Origin: Bradyrhizobium sp.
Lineage (GTDB): Bacteria; Pseudomonadota; Alphaproteobacteria; Rhizobiales; Xanthobacteraceae
Length of the DNA: 38,466 nucleotides
Direction of reading: 5' to 3'
Assembly (NCBI GenBank): GCA_013822885.1
Contig: PNLC01000004.1
Span: 1 to 38,466, forward strand
Shown: piece after piece, positions 20,721 to 29,531 of the stretch
Layout of the letters: each line of letters starts with the position of its first letter
Numbering within the stretch: the first letter of the stretch is position 1
Notes under the pieces: model-generated
What the model saw: the letters and a program-made list of their open reading frames with translations, nothing else
Databases searched by the model: none
What the model was told of the DNA's origin: nothing
Translations under genes and position numbers: made by a program

Positions 20721-23045
20721 TCAGAATGCGTAGTTGGCGCCGACCTTGAAGGTCCGGCCCGGCGCGGTCCTCAGTTCGAGCGGATTTAAGATCGCGACCG
20801 CGGTGGTCGGCACGGTGTTGTAGGTGGTCGTGCCGTTGAGCGAAGCGAAGTACCGCGTGTCGGCCAGGTTCAGGATCGAACCGCGCAATGTCAGGCCCGG
20901 CACCGCCTGCGGTGACCAGCCGACGATGGCGTCGAACACGATATATCCGTCGGGTCGATAGAGCAGCGGCGTGCTGCGCGACAGCACGTCGCCGGCCCAG
21001 GTCGATATCAGCTGCGCATCGAACCCGTTGGGCCGATCGCTGTAGCGCAGCCCGAACACGCCCGAGAATGGCGTCGTGCCGTCGAACGCGACGACTGGGC
21101 TCGCGGCGTCAAATTTTTGCTTGCCTTCGATAAAGGCAAACGACGCGCTTGCGGTCCAGTTTTCGTGGAACCGAAACTCACCCGCCAGTTCAACGCCCCA
21201 GAGCTTCACGCTGGAAAGATTCTGGTAGGTCAGGTCGTTCAGGCCCGCGAAGTTGACGCTGGGGATGGGTACGAAATTCTGAATGAAGTCGGTGTAGTCG
21301 GCCTTGAACACGGTCGCAGTGAAGTAACCCCGGCTGAACTGGCCGCGCAGGCCCGCCTCATAACTCTTGACCTGCTCGGGCCGGAGTCTCGCGTTCGGGA
21401 CGAGGTCCTGATTGACACCCGCGCCATTCGGCAGCGACGTATAAAGCTGCTGCGAGGTCGGCATCTTGAAGCCTTCCGCATAACGGCCGACCAGCGAAAT
21501 GTTTTCGGTGGCCTTGTAGACAGCGCCGACCTGCTTGACGAGCTTTTCGCTTTGAATTTGCTTTGGCTCGTTGCCCGGCTTGACCAAGTAAAACGGATTT
21601 GGCCGCGGATCGAGATCGTAGGTCGCATACCGGACTCCCGGCGTCAGGCTGAGCCTGTCGTTGAAAAGCAGTATCTCATCCTGGAGAAAGCCGTCGACGC
21701 GATATGTCGTGGCATTCGCGAAATTGAATCCGCCGGCATTGGCCACCGTAGCGGCTCCGGTATTCAGATTGGTCGTGATGTCGCGGCGCTGGTAGTCGGT
21801 GTCCGCGACGCTCGCATATGCCCCGTAGGTGAGCTTGTGCGTGGCAATGAAGGTCCTGAAGGACGAATTCAGCTGCAGATCGGCTTCCGTGAACTTTTCC
21901 TTGTAGTTCAGCAGAAAGTCGAGCCGGTCATTCTGGCCGTTGGCGAGGCGGCGGGTTCTCACTCCGGTAAAATCCCGCTCCTGCGGCGAGTTCGATATCT
22001 GCCATTTGACCTGGTCCAGCCATCCGAGATTGGGCGTGTAACGATGCGCAAGCGTCAGGCGCTCGCGAGTCTGAACCTGGTCGCGGATGTAACTGAGATT
22101 TCGTATACCGGTGCTCTGCAGGCCGAGGTCGAAACGCTGGTCGACCGTTACGTCCTTTCTCAACATCTCTCCGGTCAGCTTCACCTCATGCTCTTTGTCG
22201 GGATTCCACACCAGCTTGCTGAGAATATCGTAGTCGCTGCCATCAAGCGGATTCAGCTTGTTGCAGCGGATCGCCTCCGGATTCCGCGGGCAGCCATAGA
22301 TGCCGCCGTCGGCCCGCGCCTTGCTGAGCGTTCCCTCGTTGTAGGACCGTTGCGATAGCGAGATCATCGCCGAGAAATCGCCGAAGCGTACCGCGCTCGT
22401 ACCCGTCTTGAAGAAGCTGTTGTCGTAGGAGTCGAAAGCCGTATCGAGCTGGCCTCCGAATTTACGGCCCTTCAGATAATCCTCCGGATCCTTGGTGACG
22501 AAGGCAACGACGCCGCCCAGCGCATCGGCGCCCCACATCACCCCGGCCGGTCCGCGGATGATCTCTACCGCCTTCAGGTTCGCCATGTTCACGAAGTCAC
22601 GATTTCCGTCGACGATGCTTTCGATCACGCGGGTGCCGTCGATCAGCATCTGCACACGGTTGTTTGAAACGCCACGAATGGTGAACCCGGCAAGGTTGCC
22701 GAACGGATCTGTCCCGGATGTCGTCTTGGCGACCGTTATGCCTGGTTCGTAACGAACCAGATCCTGGACGTCGCGCACCATGCGCTCGTCAAGCTCCTGG
22801 CGTCCGATGACCGTGACGTTCTGCGGAAGATCGATAGCCTGCCGCGCATTGCGGTCGGCATAGGCGGTGATGGTGTCGAGGTCGATGCCGTAGCTGGCCG
22901 CAATCCGGGCCCCCGCTTCATTGCGCTTGCGCTGTTCCTCGGCCGACTGCGCATTCGCCTGCGCCATCAAAGCTATCGTCGAAGCAGCCGCGAGGATTGC
23001 AGTACGCCAACCTGCCCCGGTGCTGGCCAAGGTCAACTTCTTCAT
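20721..23045 (-). CDS. TonB-dependent receptor, hemoglobin/transferrin/lactoferrin-type (heme/iron uptake)
   Basis: Signal peptide, plug domain (NVTVIGRQELDERMVRDVQDLVRYEPGITV...GFTIRGVSNNRVQMLIDGTRV...VEIIRGPAGVMWGADALGGVVAF), C-terminal GRTFKVGANYAF ending in F. Confidence 0.93.
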   Translation of the reverse strand: MKKLTLASTGAGWRTAILAAASTIALMAQANAQSAEEQRKRNEAGARIAASYGIDLDTITAYADRNARQAIDLPQNVTVIGRQELDERMVRDVQDLVRYEPGITVAKTTSGTDPFGNLAGFTIRGVSNNRVQMLIDGTRVIESIVDGNRDFVNMANLKAVEIIRGPAGVMWGADALGGVVAFVTKDPEDYLKGRKFGGQLDTAFDSYDNSFFKTGTSAVRFGDFSAMISLSQRSYNEGTLSKARADGGIYGCPRNPEAIRCNKLNPLDGSDYDILSKLVWNPDKEHEVKLTGEMLRKDVTVDQRFDLGLQSTGIRNLSYIRDQVQTRERLTLAHRYTPNLGWLDQVKWQISNSPQERDFTGVRTRRLANGQNDRLDFLLNYKEKFTEADLQLNSSFRTFIATHKLTYGAYASVADTDYQRRDITTNLNTGAATVANAGGFNFANATTYRVDGFLQDEILLFNDRLSLTPGVRYATYDLDPRPNPFYLVKPGNEPKQIQSEKLVKQVGAVYKATENISLVGRYAEGFKMPTSQQLYTSLPNGAGVNQDLVPNARLRPEQVKSYEAGLRGQFSRGYFTATVFKADYTDFIQNFVPIPSVNFAGLNDLTYQNLSSVKLWGVELAGEFRFHENWTASASFAFIEGKQKFDAASPVVAFDGTTPFSGVFGLRYSDRPNGFDAQLISTWAGDVLSRSTPLLYRPDGYIVFDAIVGWSPQAVPGLTLRGSILNLADTRYFASLNGTTTYNTVPTTAVAILNPLELRTAPGRTFKVGANYAF

Positions 23046-23182
23046 CACATCCCCCAAAGAACAGAACAATAATTCCGAGGGACGGTCTCGTATTACGAAG
23101 CATTCGAGTCAATTATAACGCGTCAATTCCGAGTACTTTTGGGTCTGATTTGAACTACATTACTTGTAGGAGCGCTTTATAC

Positions 23183-23197
23183 TTAGTCTTCTTCTAA
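23183..23197. promoter_or_regulatory. Candidate Irr-box (ICE)-like operator upstream of the TonB receptor
   Basis: TTAGTCTTCTTCTAA; matches the idealised TTAGAA-N3-TTCTAA at 10 of 12 fixed positions by eye. Confidence 0.4.
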
Positions 23198-23222
23198 TCT
23201 CTTGCTCCCTTTCGCTCAGTAA

Positions 23223-24077
23223 TCAAGGTGCGGACGCAGGGTCCGGTTCGGTGATCGTGAACATGGCGTCCGCAATTCCATTCATGGGGATGGCGCCGTT
23301 CAGCGAGCCCCTCGCGGGAAGCAACACAGCCACAGACGCGATGCCCAGATCGCGGAGTTGAAACGGTGTGCCGTGTCCGTACTCGAGATGGCCTCGGCCG
23401 ATGATGCCGATGACCAACGGCGGGTCGGGCTGTTTCAGCGCCCGCGCAATGTTGCAGGCAAAGGCGCGATCCCAGGTCTGTTGGGCGCGGATGAATCGAT
23501 CGAGCTTTGGATCCATCGCCGATACCGGCGCTGTCGGCGAGCGATTGAGCCCGAGGCCGAACAGGTATTCGCGATAGGCAACGGTCGCCTCGGCGGCGGG
23601 GCTCAATCCATCGCGCTCCTCTTCGGGCACGGCATCCCATCCATCCTTGCCGACGCGCGTCACCAGCGGCCGATTGCAATTGAGCGCCAGCATCGGGACT
23701 CGCTGCTGCCGGCAAAAATGGAAAAGCGGCAAATAGAGCTGCGGATCGTAACCCCAGACATTTTTCCAGTCGACCTTGTCGAGAAATTGCTCGGTGCTGA
23801 GCTCGCCTGCAACCCATTCGTCAAGTGCAGGCTGGACGCGCCGCGGAAACATCTCGAAGCCGACCGCAACATTCCTGCGGATGAACCTGATGATGGTCGC
23901 AACGTGAAGCTGCCAGCGATGGATCTCGGCGATCGTATGGGTTTCGCCAAGCAGCACGACCTGGCGCTCGGCCATTTCGTGCATCAGCTTGACCTCATCA
24001 ATCTGACTTCCATTCAATGGGTCGATCCAGGCTCCGAGTGGATGCTCGAATACCGGAGTGTCCTGGCTTGAAGACAT
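23223..24077 (-). CDS. ChaN-like (Tiki superfamily) heme-binding/iron-regulated protein
   Basis: RQVVLLGETHTIAEIHRWQLHVA, VAVGFEMFPRRVQPALDEWVAGELS, VIGIIGRGHLEYGHGTPFQL; no obvious signal peptide. Confidence 0.85.
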   Translation of the reverse strand: MSSSQDTPVFEHPLGAWIDPLNGSQIDEVKLMHEMAERQVVLLGETHTIAEIHRWQLHVATIIRFIRRNVAVGFEMFPRRVQPALDEWVAGELSTEQFLDKVDWKNVWGYDPQLYLPLFHFCRQQRVPMLALNCNRPLVTRVGKDGWDAVPEEERDGLSPAAEATVAYREYLFGLGLNRSPTAPVSAMDPKLDRFIRAQQTWDRAFACNIARALKQPDPPLVIGIIGRGHLEYGHGTPFQLRDLGIASVAVLLPARGSLNGAIPMNGIADAMFTITEPDPASAP

Positions 24078-24790
24078 CAGGACATCCCAAAGGCCTGCGC
24101 TGGCCCGACCAGAACGAGGCCCAGCGGGTCGCCGTCCTGTCCGATCGCGGCCAGCTCAACTTCGCCATCCATTTCGGCTCTGCGCCAGTTCGCAACGGCC
24201 CCGGCGCGCAAATGCAGATGAAAATCTGCAGCGATCAAATTGATGAACCCCATGGCGGGATTGATGGCGGGAACCATCCCGCGCCAGCGCTGATCCAATC
24301 CCGGCCGCTGCATCTGAATTTCGATTTCAATCCCCGCTTCGATCGCGGCACGTAAGGGCTGAAAGGCAGGATCATCGCTGGAGAGCGACGACGCCTCCGT
24401 GGATCGTTTCTCCGGCACAACGACCGGAACGCCGGCAAACGAAGCAAAGCCTGTGTCGAACTTGTCTCCGTTGTCCAGGCTCACCACCGTAAACAGCGTT
24501 TCTTCCGTGGCGTTCTGAAATTGAAGCTTGGGGAGGACCCTGTCCTTCATTCGTGCGGTGCGATCGATGACAACCGACGATAAAGACGCCAGATCGATGC
24601 TGCAGTTATGCGCCTGGCCAATGCAGAAAACCCGGTCGGCCTGTTTCTCCACCCTTTCGATATTGCCGATGCGCTCATGGGTTACGCCGTCGTTCTGCGC
24701 CACGATCATCAGCTTTCCGGCAAAGGGAAGCCTGTTCAATATTCGAAGCGGCGGATCGGAAAGCCGTTGCCGCAAATCGTCACCCGACAT
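24077..24790 (-). CDS. Putative heme-utilisation protein (ChuX/HemS-like fold)
   Basis: NCSIDLASLSSVVIDRTARMKDRVLPKLQFQNATEETLFTVVSLDN resembles ChuX/HutX/HemS; ATGA overlap with the ChaN-like gene. Confidence 0.5.
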   Translation of the reverse strand: MSGDDLRQRLSDPPLRILNRLPFAGKLMIVAQNDGVTHERIGNIERVEKQADRVFCIGQAHNCSIDLASLSSVVIDRTARMKDRVLPKLQFQNATEETLFTVVSLDNGDKFDTGFASFAGVPVVVPEKRSTEASSLSSDDPAFQPLRAAIEAGIEIEIQMQRPGLDQRWRGMVPAINPAMGFINLIAADFHLHLRAGAVANWRRAEMDGEVELAAIGQDGDPLGLVLVGPAQAFGMS

Positions 24791-25020
24791 TTGTGTTCCT
24801 TGTTCCTCGCTTTGTCGTTCGTGACTATGTCTGGAGGAACTCTAACGCAACGTCCACAGATCAAGCGCGTCGAAATCGGAACACTAGAGGCCTTCAACGT
24901 GTCCTTTGTACTTAGACTTAGAATAACTTCAGGATACGCATGCGCAGACAGCCGCATGCGCGCTCGGTTCGCAGCCGCGCGCGCGCATGTTTCGAGGACA
25001 CAGCGGCAGAGCCGCGATCC

Positions 25021-26274
25021 TCAATTCCTGGCCGTCTCTTTCGCTTTGGCCTTGCAGGAAATCAGGAAGGTGAAGGCCCGCGCGCTACGTGCGATGTCCG
25101 CCGTCTTCATCTCGGCCTTGGCGTCGGAAATCTGGTAGGGCACCACGCTGTTGTCCAGGAAGTCCCGCAAGGCGCCGGTCTTGATCGCGAAGTTGATGTT
25201 TTCGGGAATGTTGCCGGTCGCCCTTGCGAACTTGAGCGTATTCAATTTCGCGGCCACCACGCCGACCACGTCGCCGCTGGAAGCCAGCAACGGGCCACCG
25301 CTATTGCCGGGCTGGACGGCCGCGCTGATCTGCAGGAAGCGCGTATCGTTCCGGATACCGCTGAGCGAGCTCACGATCCCGGTCGTCACCGTGAAATCGG
25401 ACGTGAGCAGTCCGTGGAAGGGAAAGCCGATCGCCACCACGCTGTCGCCGGACTGGACCGCCTTGTCCTTGATCCTGGCGATGTCCTTGAAACTGCCCGA
25501 TACCTGAAGCAGAGCGAGATCGTTGGTCTCGTCGCTCGACACCAGACGAAGCTTGGCGGGCGCCTCGCCGGTCAAATTGCCCTGAATATCCCCCACGCAT
25601 CCCTGGACGACGTGCGCGTTGGTAACGAGGTGCCCGTTGGTGCTGATCAGAAAGCCGGTTCCGGTCTGATCGAACATCTTGTCAGGCTTGGCCGGCGTCT
25701 GCTCCGGTTGTGTGGCTCCGGCCACCGGCTTGGCCGCGGGAGCAATCGAAAAATCCCCGACGCTGGCCACACCAAATTGCTTCGTCCTGGCGACGCAATT
25801 CGCCAGGACGGGCAGCAGCTGCCCGGTTTGATCCAGATTGAACTGGAAGAGCTGACCTTGTGTATAGGCGGTCATCGCTCTTGCCTTCCGGAATTGGGCG
25901 ATGAGCGCTGAATTGGTCGGCATCGGGACGCGAACCAGTTTGTCCGCGATCGGGACGCCGTGAACATTGAAGGGCTGCTGGCCATCGAAGGTGAGCGTCA
26001 GCGGGAAGGCCTGCCCATGCACCAGCTTCCAGTCCTCGTGCATGAAGCCGAGGCTCCAGCCGCCAGTGACGTCGATCATGACGAGGAAGAAGATGCCGCT
26101 GCTGTACCGGGCGCCTGCGGCGCAGTGCGAAAACGATCCTGACTGGTCGTTGGTGTAGGCCCCGCCCTTCCAGTTCCCCACATTGATCGAACCGTAAGGT
26201 CCGCGCGCCTGTGCGCTCAAATTGAATGAGGCCGCGGCCACCAGGACCGCGGCCGCCACAGCACCGAATCTCAT
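25021..26274 (-). CDS. Secreted trypsin-like/HtrA-type serine protease with a distinct N-terminal region
   Basis: Signal peptide MRFGAVAAAVLVAAASFNLSAQA; catalytic TNAHVV, TNDLALLQV, QPGNSGGPLL. Confidence 0.85.
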   Translation of the reverse strand: MRFGAVAAAVLVAAASFNLSAQARGPYGSINVGNWKGGAYTNDQSGSFSHCAAGARYSSGIFFLVMIDVTGGWSLGFMHEDWKLVHGQAFPLTLTFDGQQPFNVHGVPIADKLVRVPMPTNSALIAQFRKARAMTAYTQGQLFQFNLDQTGQLLPVLANCVARTKQFGVASVGDFSIAPAAKPVAGATQPEQTPAKPDKMFDQTGTGFLISTNGHLVTNAHVVQGCVGDIQGNLTGEAPAKLRLVSSDETNDLALLQVSGSFKDIARIKDKAVQSGDSVVAIGFPFHGLLTSDFTVTTGIVSSLSGIRNDTRFLQISAAVQPGNSGGPLLASSGDVVGVVAAKLNTLKFARATGNIPENINFAIKTGALRDFLDNSVVPYQISDAKAEMKTADIARSARAFTFLISCKAKAKETARN

Positions 26275-26623
26275 AACCCCACCCCCACATTCTGAGAGCG
26301 AGAATAATCATATTTGCAACCTCTGTCTAAGGGCATCTTCGACCGGAGGACGCAGCTCAATGCCGGCCGCGTCCACGCTGCAATCTAAGGCGTTTCAATG
26401 ACGAGGCGGAGCCGATGCGCTCGACCATGGGTCCCAGTCACCTAGACTTATTGCGAAGGCGATTTCCGGTGGATCAGACGTGGCATCCTGCATACACTGG
26501 ATGACAACCGCCGCCCGTTCCGGGCCACCCGCCCGGAATCATGCAGCAACAAAGATGAAAGCTCCGCCAAAGCGCGGACGCAAGCCTTGCAATGCAAGCT
26601 TGCAATATCGGGAGGAAAATGCC

Positions 26624-27610
26624 GTGAAGCCAAGCGTTGTTCTGTACGCCCTGTTTACACTCGTGGCGGGCATTTCCGTCCTGACCGGCCCGGCCCAGAG
26701 TCAGACCCCGGCTTGGCCCGACAAGCCGATCACCTTCATCGTGCCGTTCGCCGCCGGCGGCGGCACGGATGCCTTCGCGCGCCCGCTCGCAGCCCAACTC
26801 GACACACAGTTGGGGAAGCGCGTGCTGATCGAAAACCGCGCCGGTGCAGGCGGCACCGTCGGCGCATCCGCCGCGGCCAAGGCCGCCCCCGATGGCTACA
26901 CCTTCTTCATGGGCGCGGCGCATCACGCCATCGCGCCATCGCTTTATCCCAATCTCGATTACAACTTCGAGAAGGATTTCATTGCGGTTGCCCTGATCGC
27001 CCGGCCGCCGCAGGTGATCGTGGTCAATCCCGAGAAGGTTGCCGCCAAGACGCTGGCCGAGTTCATCGCCTACGCCAAGGCCAACCCGGGCAAAATGAAC
27101 TACGGCTCGGCCGGCGCCGGCACCACCCATCATCTCGCCGGCGAACTGTTCAAGATCCTGACCAAGACCAACATCCAGCATGTGCCCTATCGCGGCGCCG
27201 GCCCTGCGATGCAGGACCTCATTGCAGGTCACGTGCCGGTCGTATTCGACGGGCTCGGTTCGTCGGCCGGCCCGATCAGGGCCGGGCAGCTGCGCGCCCT
27301 CGCCGTCGCCGCGCCGAAGCGCGTGCCGGCTTTCCCCGATCTTCCGACCGCCGCCGAGGCAGGTCTGCCCGGTTATGAAGTCTCGACCTGGTACGGCCTG
27401 TTCGCTCCCAAGAACACACCGCCGGCCGTCGTCCAGCAGATGGTCAGCGAATTGCAGAAGGCGATGCAGACGCCCGCCATCAAGGAAGCCTGGGAGCGCA
27501 ACGGCTCCGACGTTCCCAACGTCACGGGCGACGCATTCGCCAAGATGGTGTCGGCGGAAGTCGAGCGCTGGCGCAAGGTCGTGACCGAGGCCAACGTCAA
27601 GCTGGATTAA
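26624..27610 (+). CDS. Bug/TctC family tripartite tricarboxylate transporter substrate-binding protein (GTG start)
   Basis: PDKPITFIVPFAAGGGTDAFARPLAAQLDTQLGKRVLIENRAGAGGTVGASAAAKAAPDGYTF; SD GGAGG at about 26611. Confidence 0.93.
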   Translation: MKPSVVLYALFTLVAGISVLTGPAQSQTPAWPDKPITFIVPFAAGGGTDAFARPLAAQLDTQLGKRVLIENRAGAGGTVGASAAAKAAPDGYTFFMGAAHHAIAPSLYPNLDYNFEKDFIAVALIARPPQVIVVNPEKVAAKTLAEFIAYAKANPGKMNYGSAGAGTTHHLAGELFKILTKTNIQHVPYRGAGPAMQDLIAGHVPVVFDGLGSSAGPIRAGQLRALAVAAPKRVPAFPDLPTAAEAGLPGYEVSTWYGLFAPKNTPPAVVQQMVSELQKAMQTPAIKEAWERNGSDVPNVTGDAFAKMVSAEVERWRKVVTEANVKLD

Positions 27611-27683
27611 CGCTGGAAGGCCCGGCGCCCGCCGTTCTCTGTCTCATGGCGGACCCGTCGCGCCGAAGCGAAGCGAAGGCGGA

Positions 27684-28553
27684 TCAGTTGCTCGCCTTCA
27701 CGCCATAACGCGTGAAGTCGTCGCCGATTTCGGCCCGGAGCGCCTTTGCCGCTGTCATATCGGCCTTGCTGCCGGCGACGTCGCCTTTCCCAAGCTTGGC
27801 GAGCCCACGCCCATAAAGCGCGCTTGCCAGCTTCGGATCGAAGCGCAGCGCCGAGCTGAAATCACCGATCGCCGTGCCGAATTGGCCCATCTTCAGATGG
27901 ATCAGTCCGAGCGAGTCATATGCTGCGGCGTCATCCGGCGACTGCTGCAGCGCGCGCCTGCAATCGTCCAGCGCCTCCTGCAACGAACCGAGAACGGCCC
28001 GGGTCCAGCAGCGTCCGGCCCACACCGACGCCCGGTTGGGCTCAAGACGAACCGCCTCGTCATAGTCCCGCGCCGCGCGATCATGTTCGCTCTTCTTCAG
28101 GTAGGCGCCGGCGCGGTTGGCGAAGGCTCCGCCGTAGTTTGGCTTGAGCTTGATCGCCTCGTCGAAAGACTGGACGGCGAGGTCGTATTCGCCCTTCCGC
28201 AAATAGGCCGCGCCGCGATTGTTGAGGGGCTTGGCGTTCTTTGGATCGAGCTTGATGGATTTCTCGAAATCCTGGATGGCGCGGTCGTAGTCCCCCTTGG
28301 CGGTATGGGCATTGCCGCGGTTGTTGAAGGCAATGGCGAGCGACGTCGTCGTGCCCTGGCCGGAATCGATCAGCGCCGTGCAGCCAGCGATCCGGACGGC
28401 AAACGACGTGCGACCGGTGCCGTTGCACAATTCAATGTTCTTGAGATAGTCGCCGCTCCTGGGACTCTCTGCGGCTGCCAATGACCCGAGCAGCGGCCAG
28501 ACGAGAACCGGCGCTATGCCGTAGATCATGCGCCTGATTGCGCCAATTTCCAT
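27684..28553 (-). CDS. Tetratricopeptide (TPR) repeat protein, exported
   Basis: Tandem TPRs: NRGNAHTAKGDYDRAIQDFEKSIKLDPKNAKPLNNRGAAYLRKGEYDLAVQSFDEAIKLKPN... Confidence 0.92.
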   Translation of the reverse strand: MEIGAIRRMIYGIAPVLVWPLLGSLAAAESPRSGDYLKNIELCNGTGRTSFAVRIAGCTALIDSGQGTTTSLAIAFNNRGNAHTAKGDYDRAIQDFEKSIKLDPKNAKPLNNRGAAYLRKGEYDLAVQSFDEAIKLKPNYGGAFANRAGAYLKKSEHDRAARDYDEAVRLEPNRASVWAGRCWTRAVLGSLQEALDDCRRALQQSPDDAAAYDSLGLIHLKMGQFGTAIGDFSSALRFDPKLASALYGRGLAKLGKGDVAGSKADMTAAKALRAEIGDDFTRYGVKASN

Positions 28554-28604
28554 GCCAGTCTTTCCGAAGTTGCCACGAGCGAATGGACTGACGCCCGCAA
28601 CGGC

Positions 28605-29258
28605 CTAGCACCCGCGACAGATGGTCGTATTCGACCTGGGAGCGGGCTTTTGTTCGAGTTGCTGCGCCGGGGCCGCCGCCTTTTTCGTCAGCTTGCTCTT
28701 GCCCTCCTCGATGAGCGTGGAAAATCTCACGGTACCATCGTCCGAAATTTCGACGCGTGGCGTGGTGCCTCGAATGCCCATGGTGGCAACGGGGGTGTCG
28801 ATCTTCATATCGCCCGTCTTGGCGACCTTGCCGGCGACGAAGGTGAAGGTTCCCTTGGTCAGGTTGAACAAGGTGGAATTGGACGTGCTGGCCGGGTCGT
28901 ACACGAACTCGTTCAGGACCATGCGCGCGTTGCTCGACAGGTTGAACGACGTGCCGTCGGTAAAGTTGATGCCGACCTTGCCGTCGGCGCCGGTTGCCAC
29001 CGCATCACCCTGATAGACGAGATCGCCCACCTTCGCCTGACCGGCCGGGCCGGAGGTGCTGGCCTGCACGACCACCGCAGTAGCCCGTTCAAGGGTGACC
29101 GAACCCGTGGCGACAACGACCTTTCCGATAGGTTTTGCTGCGACTTCCAGCACGGCGGGCTTGGCGGAATCGCTCTGCGCTTGAGCCGGGCCCGCGAAAA
29201 AGCCGGCTGCGGTCAGCACGAAACCGGTCGCCAATACGGAAAACGCATGCGTCCACAT
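28605..29258 (-). CDS. FecR-domain-containing exported protein
   Basis: Signal peptide; VGDLVYQGDAVATGADGKVGINFTDGTSFNLSSNARMVLNEFVYDP...GTFTFVAGKVAKTGDMKIDTPVATMGIRGTTPRVEI; SD-like ggagggga upstream of ATG 29258. Confidence 0.9.
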   Translation of the reverse strand: MWTHAFSVLATGFVLTAAGFFAGPAQAQSDSAKPAVLEVAAKPIGKVVVATGSVTLERATAVVVQASTSGPAGQAKVGDLVYQGDAVATGADGKVGINFTDGTSFNLSSNARMVLNEFVYDPASTSNSTLFNLTKGTFTFVAGKVAKTGDMKIDTPVATMGIRGTTPRVEISDDGTVRFSTLIEEGKSKLTKKAAAPAQQLEQKPAPRSNTTICRGC

Positions 29259-29360
29259 GATCCCCTCCTTCCTGAGAAGATCGTGTTCGAGTAGCCGGCT
29301 ACCGGATTCCAACGCCGACAGGATCAGACACTATGTCAGCGCCAACCACCAGCGGCCATT

Positions 29361-29388
29361 GGCTCAAAAGTATTACACCTTTTGAGCC
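29361..29388. promoter_or_regulatory. Perfect inverted repeat between the divergent FecR and RTX genes
   Basis: GGCTCAAAAG-tattacac-CTTTTGAGCC. Confidence 0.6.
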
Positions 29389-29440
29389 TAGAGCCGGGAA
29401 CATGGCGATTGGCTATCCTCGGGTCCCTTCAGGAGGGTTT

Positions 29441-29469
29441 CGGCGACCAGCCTTCGGCTGGCAGCGCCG
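29441..29469 (+). promoter_or_regulatory. Stem-loop in the 5' leader of the RTX gene
   Basis: CGGCG-a-CCAGCC-ttc-GGCTGG-cag-CGCCG, bipartite stem about 60 nt upstream of the start. Confidence 0.4.
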
Positions 29470-29531
29470 GGATTGTTTGACCTCGGGCGCCCGGGCAAAG
29501 CAGCGCACCGCGCGCGAGGCTAGTGCCAGGG

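Noticed and set aside
21117-22358. 413-aa plus-strand ORF
   Set aside because: Antisense to the TonB-dependent receptor; no domain signal.
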